Shown piece by piece: positions 54,102 through 63,088 of a stretch of 64,000 nt of DNA (its first letter is position 1; each line of letters opens with the position of its first letter). A program made the translations under genes and the position numbers. The DNA is from Paraburkholderia phenoliruptrix (GTDB taxonomy: Bacteria; Pseudomonadota; Gammaproteobacteria; Burkholderiales; Burkholderiaceae). The stretch is taken from assembly GCF_019511605.1 (NCBI RefSeq), contig NZ_JAEUAV010000002.1, forward strand, positions 434,001 through 498,000, read 5' to 3'. The notes below the pieces were generated by a model, which had not been told where the DNA came from, ran no database searches, and was given only the letters and a program-made list of their open reading frames with translations.

Positions 54102-55310
54102 TCAGTTTGCGGGCGTGGCGTCGCCGCCGTTGCGCGTATCGACGGTCGCTTCCATCGACAGGCCGACGCCGAGCGGATGCGCGCGAAGATCGGCCGGATC
54201 GATGGCGACCCGCACAGGGAGGCGCTGGACCACCTTGATCCAGTTGCCCGTCGCGTTCTGCGCCGGGATCATCGCGAACGCCGAGCCCGCGCCGCCCGCC
54301 AGTCCCGCGACCTTGCCGTGATAGACAACCTTGCTGCCGTACAGGTCGGACGTCAGCTCCACCGGCTGGCCGATCCGCACCTTGTCGAGCTGGACTTCCT
54401 TGAAATTCGCATCGACGTGCAGCGAATCAACCGGCACGACGGACAGCAGCGACGCGCCCGGCTCGACCCGCTGACCCACCTGCACCTGGCGGCGCGCAAC
54501 GACGCCGTCGACGGGCGCGCGCAACACCGTGCGTTCGAGATCGACGCGCGCCTGATCCCGCTTTGCGCGCGCGAGCCGCACTTCGGGATTGGTGTCGACA
54601 GTAGTGTCGACGAACAGCACCTTGTTGGCGTCCTGTGAACCGACGGCCGCCGCACGGCTCGCCTGCGCCTGTAATGCCGCGGCGCGGGCCGCCATCAATG
54701 CCGCCTGGGCGCTCGCGAACGACGTCTGTGCGTTGCTGAGTTCCTCACCCGAAACCGAGCCTGAATGCGCGAGCGCTTCGCGGCGCTTCAGGTCGATCGC
54801 CGCGCGGTCGAAGTCGGCCTTGGCCGACGCAATCTGCGCGTTCATGCGCGCCTCGTCGGCGGCGCGCGCGTCCACCTGGGCGGCGAGGCCGGCGTCGGTC
54901 GCGAGGTAGCCGCGCACGCGGCGCTCGGCGCGTCCCACTTCGGCTTCCGCCTGCTCGAGCGCGAGCTTCGCATCGGTGTCGTCGATCACGACGAGCACGT
55001 CGCCCATACGGACGTGCTGCGTATCGACCGCGGCGACGCTTCGCACGATGCCGCTAACCGACGGCGTGATCGACGCGATTTCGGCAGCGGTGTAAGCGTT
55101 GTCGGTCGACACGTAACGCGAGCCGATGAAGTACCAGTAACCCCCGTAAGCAACACCGGCCAGCACGATGACTGCACCCAGCAAGCCGAACAGTTTCTGG
55201 CGGCGGGCGACGGGAGCGGCGGGCGTCGCCGTCTTGCTGCCCGCGTAGGTGGAATGTTCGGCGGCCGGAACGGATGGCGCATCGGCGACGGGAGAATGGC
55301 TTTCAGACAT
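54102..55310 (-). CDS. emrA: Membrane fusion protein (EmrA type)
   Basis: 402 residues. One N-terminal helix (about 38-58, 'LFGLLGAVIVLAGVAYGGYW') is followed by a barrel-sandwich/lipoyl domain ('YVSTDNAYTAAEIASITPSVSGIV'), a long coiled-coil hairpin (about 115-225) and 'VLRAPVDGVVARRQVQVGQ' returning to the barrel. It bridges EmrB to the outer-membrane channel. The ATG at 55310 follows GAGGACC. Gene order outer-membrane factor - EmrA - EmrB on one strand. Confidence 0.93.
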   Translation of the reverse strand: MSESHSPVADAPSVPAAEHSTYAGSKTATPAAPVARRQKLFGLLGAVIVLAGVAYGGYWYFIGSRYVSTDNAYTAAEIASITPSVSGIVRSVAAVDTQHVRMGDVLVVIDDTDAKLALEQAEAEVGRAERRVRGYLATDAGLAAQVDARAADEARMNAQIASAKADFDRAAIDLKRREALAHSGSVSGEELSNAQTSFASAQAALMAARAAALQAQASRAAAVGSQDANKVLFVDTTVDTNPEVRLARAKRDQARVDLERTVLRAPVDGVVARRQVQVGQRVEPGASLLSVVPVDSLHVDANFKEVQLDKVRIGQPVELTSDLYGSKVVYHGKVAGLAGGAGSAFAMIPAQNATGNWIKVVQRLPVRVAIDPADLRAHPLGVGLSMEATVDTRNGGDATPAN

Positions 55311-55326
55311 GTTCTGGTCCTCGGGA

Positions 55327-56877
55327 TCAGCTTTGATTGTTCGGGTTCGCTGCTGCTGCTGCTGCTGCTGCGGGCGGCGTGGCGGCCGGCTCATTGACCG
55401 GCGCATTGGCCTCATAACCGCCACCCAGCGCGCGTATAAGCGAGACGTCGAGCGTGAAGGTGCGCGAGCGCATGTCGGCAAGCTGGCGCTGCGCGCTCAC
55501 CAGCGTGTCGGCGGCGCTCAGCACGTCGAGATAGCCGGACAGACCGCCCTGATAGCGCTCGAGCGCGACCCGGTGCGACTGCGCGGCTGCGTCATACGAC
55601 GCCTGCGTCGCCTGCAAGCGGTCGGTGAGCGCGCGTTTGCTGACGGCGACATCGGCGACGTCGTGCAGCGCCTTGGTCAGCGTTTCGTCGTAGTTGGCGA
55701 CGGCCTCGTCGTAGGTCGCGCGCGCGCCGCGCAACTGGCCGCGCAACCGGCCACCGTTGAAGATCGGCAGCGTGATGGCGGGACCGACATTCCCGACCGC
55801 CGAACCCGCCCGCGTCAGCATGTTCAATCCGAGCGACTGGAAGCCGATCATTGCGGAGAGATTCACGTTCGGATAGAAGCCGGCCTTGGCGACGTCGATC
55901 CGCTTGCTCGCCGCTTCCGCGCGCAGGCGTGCAATCACGACATCGGGACGGCGGCCCAGCAGGCCGAGCGCCAGGCCGGCGGGCATGGCGACTGGCTGCG
56001 TCAGATCCACAGCCGGGCGGCCGATGCCGAGGCCACGATCGGGACCTTCGCCCATCAGCGCAGCAATCCGGTTGCGGGTAAGCGCGATCGCTTCGTCGAG
56101 TTCGAAGAGGTCGGCACGCGCGCTTTGCAGCCTCGATTCGGCCTGCTTGACGCCGGCTTGCGTCTCCAGCCCGTTGGTGAAACGTTCGGCGAACAGTTGC
56201 GCGGACTGCGTGCGGACTTTGACCGCGGCTTCCGCGCTGTCGCGTTCAGCGAACTGACGCGCGAGATCCGCATACGCGTCGGCAATCGACGCCGCCAGCA
56301 CCATACGAGCCTGGGCAACATCGGCGCGCGCCGCTTCGAGCTCCGACGTGGCAGCCGCAAGCGACGCGCGGTTCTTGCCCCAGAAGTCGATCTCATAGCT
56401 GAAATTGAGTTCGGCGGTGCCGTACGGACGCCATCCGTGCGGCACCAGTGCAGGCGGGAAGCCGTTGTTGTAGCTCTGCTTTTCCTTTTCGACCGAACCT
56501 TGCGCGTTGATTTCAGGCAACAGCGTGGCGCCCGCTTGCTGAGCCGATGCTTCAGCATTGTGTAGACGCGCTTGCGCGCTCGCCAAGGTCGGCTCACCCT
56601 TCAATGCCTCCGCGATCAGCGCGTTCAACTGCGGATCGTTGTAACGCAGCCACCACTGTTGCGTGGGCCACGTCGGTTGCGCTTGCGCTTCCGTGCTGAA
56701 ACTGTGTGTGGTTTCGTAGCTGCTCACGTCCTTCGGCGACGGCTTTTGCGGCATGTCTGGAAATTGCGCGCAAGCGCTGGCCAGCATGGTGACGGCAAAC
56801 GCCGTGGCAAACCTCATGGCCGGCTTCGCCGTTCGTACCGAACGCGCCCGCTTCACGCTTACTGCGGCTTCTTTCAC
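55327..56877 (-). CDS. OprM/NodT-type outer-membrane efflux channel
   Basis: 516 residues. An N-terminal export signal with an imperfect lipobox (LASAC) precedes two OEP repeats ('WWLRYNDPQLNALIAEALKGEPTL' in part; 'LGLLGRRPDVVIARLRAEAASKRIDVAKAGFYPNVNL' in part). These trimers form the TolC-like duct of tripartite pumps. The C-terminus has a run of Ala coded by seven GCA/CTG triplets at 55350-55370. Start is GTG at 56877 or ATG at 56817. First gene of the operon, divergent from the TetR gene. Confidence 0.92.
   Translation of the reverse strand: MKEAAVSVKRARSVRTAKPAMRFATAFAVTMLASACAQFPDMPQKPSPKDVSSYETTHSFSTEAQAQPTWPTQQWWLRYNDPQLNALIAEALKGEPTLASAQARLHNAEASAQQAGATLLPEINAQGSVEKEKQSYNNGFPPALVPHGWRPYGTAELNFSYEIDFWGKNRASLAAATSELEAARADVAQARMVLAASIADAYADLARQFAERDSAEAAVKVRTQSAQLFAERFTNGLETQAGVKQAESRLQSARADLFELDEAIALTRNRIAALMGEGPDRGLGIGRPAVDLTQPVAMPAGLALGLLGRRPDVVIARLRAEAASKRIDVAKAGFYPNVNLSAMIGFQSLGLNMLTRAGSAVGNVGPAITLPIFNGGRLRGQLRGARATYDEAVANYDETLTKALHDVADVAVSKRALTDRLQATQASYDAAAQSHRVALERYQGGLSGYLDVLSAADTLVSAQRQLADMRSRTFTLDVSLIRALGGGYEANAPVNEPAATPPAAAAAAAANPNNQS
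55350..55370. repeat. (CTG)7 microsatellite in the oprM 3' coding end
   Basis: Seven uninterrupted CTG triplets, read on the minus strand as part of an alanine run at the channel protein's C-terminus, outside the conserved fold. Unit gain or loss would keep the frame. Confidence 0.9.
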
Positions 56878-57055
56878 GATGTCGTTGATTCGCTATTAAC
56901 AATACCGTACAGTTTAGTTATGAGAGTCTCGACATGTCAACGTAAATAAATCGACCGGTTCAGTTTTGCGGGTGAGACATGGCAGCGGCCTTTGGTAACA
57001 TCACGCACGGACGTGTTTCGTGAACCGCCCGGAAAAGCACAGGGAAGCCTCGGGA

Positions 57056-57673
57056 ATGAGAAAGAGAACGGAAGAGAAGCGGCAGGCGATCGTCGAGGCC
57101 GCGTATGAAGTATTCATTGAAGCAGGCTTCGAGCAGGCGTCGATGTCCGAGATCGCGACGCGGGCTGGCGGGTCGAAGGCGACGCTGTACGGCTACTTCG
57201 AGTCGAAGGAAGAGATGTTCTTTGAAGTGATGAACGAGTGCGCCGCGCAGGAAATTAAAGGAGCGTTCGCGCTGCTCAAGACATCGGTGCCGCTCCACGA
57301 AGCGCTGACAGGTTTCGGCAAGCACTATCTGATCGCCATCCTCAAGCCTCAGTTGCTCGCGATACGCCGCCTCGCCATTCATGAAGGCGGCCGTTCGCAT
57401 GTGGGCATGCTGTTTTACGAACGTGGACCGAAAGTCGGCTGGCAGATGGTTACGAGTTTCCTGCAGCAATCGTATGAAGCAGGACGACTGCGCAAATGCA
57501 ATATCACGGTCGCGACGGCGCATCTGCGCGCGCTGCTCGAGGCCGAGCTGGCTGAATTGTGTCTTCTGGGCGCGCCGGTCGACACCTCGACACGCAACAT
57601 TACGCAAGTCGTCAACCGGGCCGTGGACGTTTTTATGAGTGCCTATGGCGACATCACGGGTCAGAGCTGCTAG
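57056..57673 (+). CDS. TetR-family regulator of the efflux operon
   Basis: 205 residues. HTH at about 10-55 ('RQAIVEAAYEVFIEAGFEQASMSEIATRAGGSKATLYGYFESKEE' in part), then an all-helical ligand domain of the AcrR C-terminal type. Divergent from oprM-emrA-emrB with about 178 bp between, the usual place for a local repressor. The ATG at 57056 with AGGGAAG is preferred to a GTG at 57020. Inducer unknown. Confidence 0.9.
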   Translation: MRKRTEEKRQAIVEAAYEVFIEAGFEQASMSEIATRAGGSKATLYGYFESKEEMFFEVMNECAAQEIKGAFALLKTSVPLHEALTGFGKHYLIAILKPQLLAIRRLAIHEGGRSHVGMLFYERGPKVGWQMVTSFLQQSYEAGRLRKCNITVATAHLRALLEAELAELCLLGAPVDTSTRNITQVVNRAVDVFMSAYGDITGQSC

Positions 57674-57885
57674 GCAGGCAGGTACAGACGGATCGCAACC
57701 GAGGGGGCACGCGCTCGCACGACTACGCTGCGACTAAAGCATGGCGAGCGGAGAAAGGCGCTGGCATACGAGCGTTATGAACGCGAGACACGAGAGACAC
57801 GAGTCAAGCCCTGATTGCGCGAGGCTTCGAGTGACTGACTGGCACGGTGGATTGGTCCCGCCGTAAGGCGTCACCCGAGCTCGAC

Positions 57886-58134
57886 TCAATGACCACGTGC
57901 ATAACGCACGATCGCCCGATTCTTATCTTCGAGATCTGAGTCGCTGTTTCCAATATGGGTACCGCAGCTCATCCCCGTCCGGTTCGGGTGGTCACATACA
58001 CCAACAGATTCTTTCTTCTTCGGATTCGCAGCCAGGTGGTCCTGGCTGTTGGTGGCCATGTCCTCAGCGAAAACCGTACGGATTTCTAAAGAAAGACTCG
58101 CTACGATCATCAGGGCCCACACGCTTCTCTTCAT
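57886..58134 (-). CDS. Small exported protein with two cysteines (82 aa)
   Basis: Starts 'MKRSVWALMIVASLSLEIRTVFA', a plausible signal peptide, then a hydrophilic 59-residue mature part with two Cys in 'VGVCDHPNRTGMSCGTHIG'. Local GC content is lower than in flanking genes, and the ribosome site is weak, so the gene is probable but not certain. A longer frame opens at 58233. No family recognised. Confidence 0.5.
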   Translation of the reverse strand: MKRSVWALMIVASLSLEIRTVFAEDMATNSQDHLAANPKKKESVGVCDHPNRTGMSCGTHIGNSDSDLEDKNRAIVRYARGH

Positions 58135-58241
58135 AATCAGTTTTCTCGGCGATATACATAGACAGGACGAGACGGTACATCGACGCTCCCTGATAGGGGT
58201 GCGCCCCCGTCTGCTGACCGCACCACACTGCATTTACAGAC

Positions 58242-59147
58242 TTATTTAATGTTCAAAGCCTGCAAATTCTCGCGCAAGAACTCAGTAACAGTTGTCGGCG
58301 CGCGCCCGGTCAGTCGGAATACGGTGTCGCTGACCGCGCTAACGTTGTTTGCACGCGTGTTGGCGTCGAAGGCTATCAGCAACGACACAAACGGTGCAGG
58401 TACGCCGGCGGCGGACAGGCCGGCCGCCAGTTGTTGATCTGAAACGTGCACCACCTCAATCGGTACTCCGGCCAGGTCGCCAGCAATTTTCGCGACATCT
58501 GTCACGCCAAGAGCCTCCGGGCCGGTGAGGTCGTATCGTGCGTTGTCACGTGAATTTGAAGCGAGAACTGCTGCTGCCGAACGCGCGCAGTCTTCGCGCG
58601 TCACATAGGCAACTCGTCCTTCGCCCGCCGATGTGTACCACTTCCCAGTAGATAGCGCCCGCGGAATGCTTGCAAAAAGGTTCTCCGAGTACCAGTTGTT
58701 CCGTAGCACCGTCCATCCGAGGCCACTGGATGCGAGATCCTGCTCCGTACTGTAATGGTCGGGCGCAAACGGGATCGGTGAGCCCAGTTCTGGCTTGGGC
58801 ATCGATGTATATACGATGTGGTCGACGTCAGCTTTAATGGCCGCCTCAACAGCACGTTTATGTTGCGCAAGGCGCCGGCCAGGTACATCCAGCGCGTCGG
58901 TACTGATGAGCAGCATGCGGCTCGCACCGGTAAACGCGCTTTCTAGCGACGCTGGATCGTTGAAGTCCGCCGACCTCACCACGACACCTTGTTCGGCCAG
59001 ATCGGCAAGCGCGTCCGGCTTGCGAGTTGCCGCAATCACCCGATCCGGTTTCACGTTGAAGGTGTGAATCAAGTGAAAGATGACGCGTCGTCCTAGTTGG
59101 CCGGATGCACCTGTAACGAGCAGTTGAGGTTGTGATTCGTTGGTCAT
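58242..59147 (-). CDS. NmrA-type NAD(P)H-binding reductase (QorB-like)
   Basis: 301 residues. Atypical SDR motif 'LLVTGASGQLGRRVIFHLI', then 'VVRSADFNDPASLESAFTGASRMLLIS' in part and 'NNWYSENLFASIPRAL', typical of the NmrA/HSCARG and QOR2 group that reduces quinones with NADPH or senses cofactor ratio. It lacks the classical YxxxK triad. Divergent from the HxlR gene with a strong operator-like dyad between, echoing the qorB/qorR type of pairing. Confidence 0.88.
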   Translation of the reverse strand: MTNESQPQLLVTGASGQLGRRVIFHLIHTFNVKPDRVIAATRKPDALADLAEQGVVVRSADFNDPASLESAFTGASRMLLISTDALDVPGRRLAQHKRAVEAAIKADVDHIVYTSMPKPELGSPIPFAPDHYSTEQDLASSGLGWTVLRNNWYSENLFASIPRALSTGKWYTSAGEGRVAYVTREDCARSAAAVLASNSRDNARYDLTGPEALGVTDVAKIAGDLAGVPIEVVHVSDQQLAAGLSAAGVPAPFVSLLIAFDANTRANNVSAVSDTVFRLTGRAPTTVTEFLRENLQALNIK

Positions 59148-59232
59148 ACTCTATCCTCGAAGTTAATATCGAACGGGAACTTGCTTCTGATATCGTATCG
59201 ACACAGTTCGAATGCACAAGAGAGGAGCAAAT

Positions 59233-59258
59233 GGTTACTTGGTATCAACGAAGTAACC
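59233..59258. promoter_or_regulatory. Perfect 8-bp inverted repeat, candidate HxlR operator
   Basis: GGTTACTT (59233-59240) and AAGTAACC (59251-59258) are exact reverse complements with a 10-base spacer, lying between the divergent reductase and HxlR genes. HxlR dimers bind such repeats, often with TTACT/AGTAA-like arms. It overlaps the longest possible HxlR coding start, favouring a start farther downstream. Confidence 0.7.
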
Positions 59259-59287
59259 GTGATTCACTCCAACGAGGTATGACAAAG

Positions 59288-59671
59288 ATGACAACGACTA
59301 AAGCAGCTAATCCGAACACGGAAGCGTGTCCGATACGCGATGTGCTTGACCGCCTTGGTGACCGTTGGACTGTCCTGGTACTGCACGAACTCGAGGAAAC
59401 GACCCTTCGCTTTGGCGAACTGAAAAAGCGCATCGACGACATATCACCTCGCATGCTTGCCCAGACCTTGCGACGGCTAGAAGAGGACGGACTTGTATCG
59501 CGGAGAACGTTTCCGACGATACCTCCGCATGTCGAATACACGCTAACCGGACTCGGACATTCGCTGCTGGTGCCCGTCAAGGGAATGATGCGCTGGGCAG
59601 CGGACAACCAGCACGCAGTTCGCGCCGCACGTCATGCGTACGTTCCATTGCGACCCGAGGCGGCAAAATAG
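59288..59671 (+). CDS. HxlR-family redox/aldehyde-type regulator
   Basis: 127 residues from the ATG at 59288. Winged helix of HxlR: 'CPIRDVLDRLGDRWTVLVLHEL', 'RFGELKKRIDDISPRMLAQTLRRLEEDGLVSR' in part, 'PPHVEYTLTGLGHSLL'. The single Cys in 'EACPIRDVL' is the redox-sensing position in YodB and QorR. Starts at 59231 and 59279 are in frame; 59288 is chosen because GAGG sits nine bases upstream and the operator-like dyad is left outside. Likely represses the divergent NmrA-type gene. Confidence 0.87.
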   Translation: MTTTKAANPNTEACPIRDVLDRLGDRWTVLVLHELEETTLRFGELKKRIDDISPRMLAQTLRRLEEDGLVSRRTFPTIPPHVEYTLTGLGHSLLVPVKGMMRWAADNQHAVRAARHAYVPLRPEAAK

Positions 59672-60299
59672 TAGGAGTGGCTGATAGATGTCGCTGCATC
59701 TCCTCGCCGTTGCGGCGCGGAAATTGCGCTTCCAAAAGGGCGCCCGCTGGATGGGCTTCCCGCATAGGTTGTGTTCCCCGTATCGCCATCCTCGAAGACC
59801 TTGTTGCGTTCCACTGCGACGGCAATGTCCGGCGCACGCGCAAGCGCGCAGCCCTACAAGGCCAGGCGGCCTGCGGCTGTGTTTGGTCGCTAACGATGCT
59901 CGCCTCGCGTAACAGCACATCGACGCGCGCGAAGGCGCTCTCCAGTGCACTCGTTTTTCTGACGCGTGCCCCTCAAGGCCGCTTCGAGTATCGACGTATG
60001 TTCCGCAACCGTATTGCGATGTACACCGCACACCACACCGCTGCGCGAGGCTGAAGCCGGTTTCGTGGGAGCGCGTCAGCAGGTTAGCGACCAGTGCCGC
60101 ATCCAACCGCACATGGAGCGCGTGTCCCGAGAAGGGGGCAGTGTGCGCAACAACCAGATCGAGCGCTTCGCGCCACTCGGGCTCCGGATAGCGCCCTGAA
60201 CTGCACGGTGCACGGCCGTTGCGGGCCACATCGCGCAGCGGATAGGCGACGACCAGCAGCGCGCGTGGGATAACCGGCAGACGGCCGCGATGGAACGCT
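59672..60299. other. Gap of 628 bp without a recognisable gene
   Basis: No intact gene was recognised. On the minus strand, a frame between about 60040 and 60300 has a protein-like composition ('RALLVVAYPLRDVARNG', 'ALDLVVAHTAPFSGHAL') but begins inside the TPS gene and ends without a family match; it may be a gene relic. Nothing else stands out. Confidence 0.4.
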
Positions 60300-62744
60300 T
60301 TAAGGCGCGAGTTGCCAGCGCAAAACTGGATGTGTCGCGCCCGCCGGCAATGCCCAGACACCATCCGGGCTGAAGTCGTAGCCGGCGAAAGACGCCGGGG
60401 TCGCCATCTGCGCAGTGGTGAGACCATTCGCGGCGGGCACCGGTGTGCCTGTATTGACGCCGATGCTTGTCCCCGTCGTCTCCTTGTTCCAGTAGACGTT
60501 GCTCGCAACGGTTCCGTTGTTGACGTCGGCGACGCCGACCGTCGGCGGCCCGCCCGCCGGTCCATAGCGGTTGGTCAGCGGGCTGGTGGAGAAGGATTCT
60601 TCGATAGTTCCGGTGTTGCGCAGCACGAGGCCTGCCGCCGCGCCCGACAGACACGTCGAGCCGTAGCCGCCGCAGTAATTTGGCGCGAACTGAACCGCAC
60701 CTGTTGCATATGACTGACTGATCAGTCCGGTGTTGGTGGCCGCCAGTCCGCCGCCGCCGCCGGTATGCGCGAAAGCGATGACGTCGCCCGCGGCGAATGA
60801 TTGCTGTATCGTCCCGCCGTTTGAGCCGACAAGGCCACCGGCTCCACCCTCGCTCCTGACGGCTGCGTCGCTGGACGACCGGACAATCGTGCCGTTGTTC
60901 CACCCGACCAGTCCGCCGGAGCTTGCGCTTGCGCTGCCGCCGGCCGAGACATCCACGCGCCCGCTCGTGTGCGCGTTGGCAATGGTGCCCTCGTTGACGC
61001 CGGCGAGCAGTCCAAAACCCCCATAACTTCCGAAGTCTCTCAGCGTGCCTTGCACGGTCACGTTGCGCACGACGCCACCGCTGCCGATTACGGCGAACAG
61101 GCCGTGCGCGTCGTGGCCTGCCGGCGGCGGGCCCGGCGAGAACGAAGTGCTGAGGCTGACGTTCGAGAGCGTGTGTCCGAAGCCGTCGAACTGCCCCGTG
61201 AAGGGTGCGAGGACCCCGCCGATCGCCGTGTTGTGTACGCCATCGGGAAGGGTGGCGTCGACATCTTTTCCCAAGGCGTAGTTGCCGGCGAGATCGACAG
61301 AAATGTTTTGCAGATCGGTCAAGGTGTTGACCAGCTTGTAACCGGTCGCCTGGGTCACCAGCGCGCTGAACGGCGACGCGGCCCACGCGCTGTTCGTGCG
61401 GATCGTCCCCGGACTGTAGCTGCCGTTCATGTCGTATAGCGCAGTGACGGTGCCGGTGCTGCCCGACCAGTCGATGGTGCCGCGGTTCAGCACGCTGCCG
61501 CCGTTGTCGATGCCTGCGGCGTCTGCTCGCAACACGAGGTTGCCGCTGCCGGTGTTCCTAAGCGTCCTGGCCGGGGCGATCCTCACGTTGCGCGAAGCAA
61601 CCAGCGCTAACGACGCCGGACCGCTCCAGTTGAGGTTCGACGCCACCGTCATCTCACCGGCCGTGCCGTGCCCGCCGGTCGCAATTGCGTTGATCGACGT
61701 GCCGGCGTTCAGGCTGCGCGCGAAGGCGGCCGCCGTAGCGTGATCGACGGTGAAGTCAGGCGTCGAAACGCTCCATAGTCCCGCTTGTACAGCAGCGTCT
61801 TTCTTTAACGTCAGCGAGTTCGCGAGTGTGTCGACGGTGCCGCCGCTGCCGTCTGCATTGGTTGCGTTGAGCGTGCCTTGTTGCGTGACGTGGCCGCTGT
61901 CGGCGACCAGCCAGATATGACCGTCGCGCATCGCCGTGCCGGTCGCGCGAATCCGCTCACCGCTGCCGGCGAGCGCGTAGATGTTGCCGTCGGCCGCTTG
62001 CAGATTGATTTGCGCGGCTTCTGTGATGCCGCGATCGGACACGTTGCCTTTGCTGCCGATCTGCACGAATGCCTGCTTGCTGCCCGACGATTCGTACAAC
62101 ACGACTTCCTGGCCGGCGACGTATTCGGCCGTCCCGTTCGGCGCACTGACGGAGCCTGCATTCACTACTTCGTTGCGCGAGATGAGGAACACGTCAGCGC
62201 CGCTCGAGCCGATTTTGCCGAGATTCACCACTTTGCCATTCGACGTGCCGGTGAGCGTGAGCGTCCCACCGTTCATGAACGCGTCGTTCGGCAGATCGAG
62301 GGTGGAAGCAACGAAGCGGCCGCCGGTGCTCACGACGCCTGCCGGACCCACCAGGATACCTTGTGGATTGATCAGGTACACACTGCCGGTTGCACTCAGG
62401 CTGCCGAGAATGGCCGAAGGCGAGCCGCCCGTCACGCGGTTGAGCGTGGCGCCCGTACCGTTTGCGAATGTGACGCTGTTGCCCTTGCCGATAGAAAAGC
62501 CGGTCCAGTCGATCACGCCGCGCGTCGAACCGGGCTGCGTCACTGAAAGCGTGTTTCCCTGGACCGCGATTGTTCCCGCCCCAGCCACATAGTGACCGCC
62601 CTGCGGAAGAGCGCCGCCTGCCATCGCAGCGTGTGCGCACGACAACCCCGCGATCGAAACAATCGCGAGGGGCAGCTTGCGGGGCCAGCGCTGTCGCCGT
62701 ATCAGCGCGGGTTGTATGGAATGACGGACTGACGAGCGTGCCAT
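60300..62744 (-). CDS. Second filamentous-haemagglutinin-type TPS exoprotein with GLUG repeats (814 aa)
   Basis: Paralogue of the protein at 1388-3850. Signal region 1-42 (cut near AAMA), TPS domain about 45-215 ('VTQPGSTRGVIDWTGFSIG', 'GGSPSAILG', 'LINPQGILVGPAGVVSTGG'), a beta-helical middle, and GLUG repeats from about 560 ('SSGGLVGWNNG', 'GGAGGLVGSNGG', 'GGGGGLAATN'). Two cysteines (60651-60674 on the minus strand) occupy the same zone as in the paralogue. The ATG at 62744 follows a strong GGAGG. No TpsB gene is present. Divergent from a heptosyltransferase gene, suggesting possible glycosylation. Confidence 0.88.
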   Translation of the reverse strand: MARSSVRHSIQPALIRRQRWPRKLPLAIVSIAGLSCAHAAMAGGALPQGGHYVAGAGTIAVQGNTLSVTQPGSTRGVIDWTGFSIGKGNSVTFANGTGATLNRVTGGSPSAILGSLSATGSVYLINPQGILVGPAGVVSTGGRFVASTLDLPNDAFMNGGTLTLTGTSNGKVVNLGKIGSSGADVFLISRNEVVNAGSVSAPNGTAEYVAGQEVVLYESSGSKQAFVQIGSKGNVSDRGITEAAQINLQAADGNIYALAGSGERIRATGTAMRDGHIWLVADSGHVTQQGTLNATNADGSGGTVDTLANSLTLKKDAAVQAGLWSVSTPDFTVDHATAAAFARSLNAGTSINAIATGGHGTAGEMTVASNLNWSGPASLALVASRNVRIAPARTLRNTGSGNLVLRADAAGIDNGGSVLNRGTIDWSGSTGTVTALYDMNGSYSPGTIRTNSAWAASPFSALVTQATGYKLVNTLTDLQNISVDLAGNYALGKDVDATLPDGVHNTAIGGVLAPFTGQFDGFGHTLSNVSLSTSFSPGPPPAGHDAHGLFAVIGSGGVVRNVTVQGTLRDFGSYGGFGLLAGVNEGTIANAHTSGRVDVSAGGSASASSGGLVGWNNGTIVRSSSDAAVRSEGGAGGLVGSNGGTIQQSFAAGDVIAFAHTGGGGGLAATNTGLISQSYATGAVQFAPNYCGGYGSTCLSGAAAGLVLRNTGTIEESFSTSPLTNRYGPAGGPPTVGVADVNNGTVASNVYWNKETTGTSIGVNTGTPVPAANGLTTAQMATPASFAGYDFSPDGVWALPAGATHPVLRWQLAP

Positions 62745-63088
62745 ATGTCCTCCTGCATCGGAATCGCGGATTCACCAGCGCCCGCAGTCGGACCCGAACC
62801 ACGTGGACGGTGGCTGATCTACACGCAAAATACTAGTCGGCATTTTTCGTGTTACCGATGGAACGTCCGGTTTTTCAGCCGATTTGGCGCATGACACCTT
62901 GAGCGCGCGTCGATGTATCGCTTCCGAAAATGCAAAGATTTATCAAGACGCCGTTAAACTGATTTGATATATTCAGCGGGCGCTTAGCATTGGCTTTTAA
63001 ACGGGAGTAACTCGACAGGTTTCCAAATCGAGGTCCGTGCTGGTCATAGATTTGGCGCTCCGCACCTGAAACGCACATTTTTCCAATA
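62745..63088. promoter_or_regulatory. AT-rich divergent promoter region
   Basis: 344 bp between the TPS exoprotein and heptosyltransferase genes. The part 62880-63090 is clearly AT-richer than the neighbourhood, as for promoters or transferred DNA. No specific operator was identified. Confidence 0.5.
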
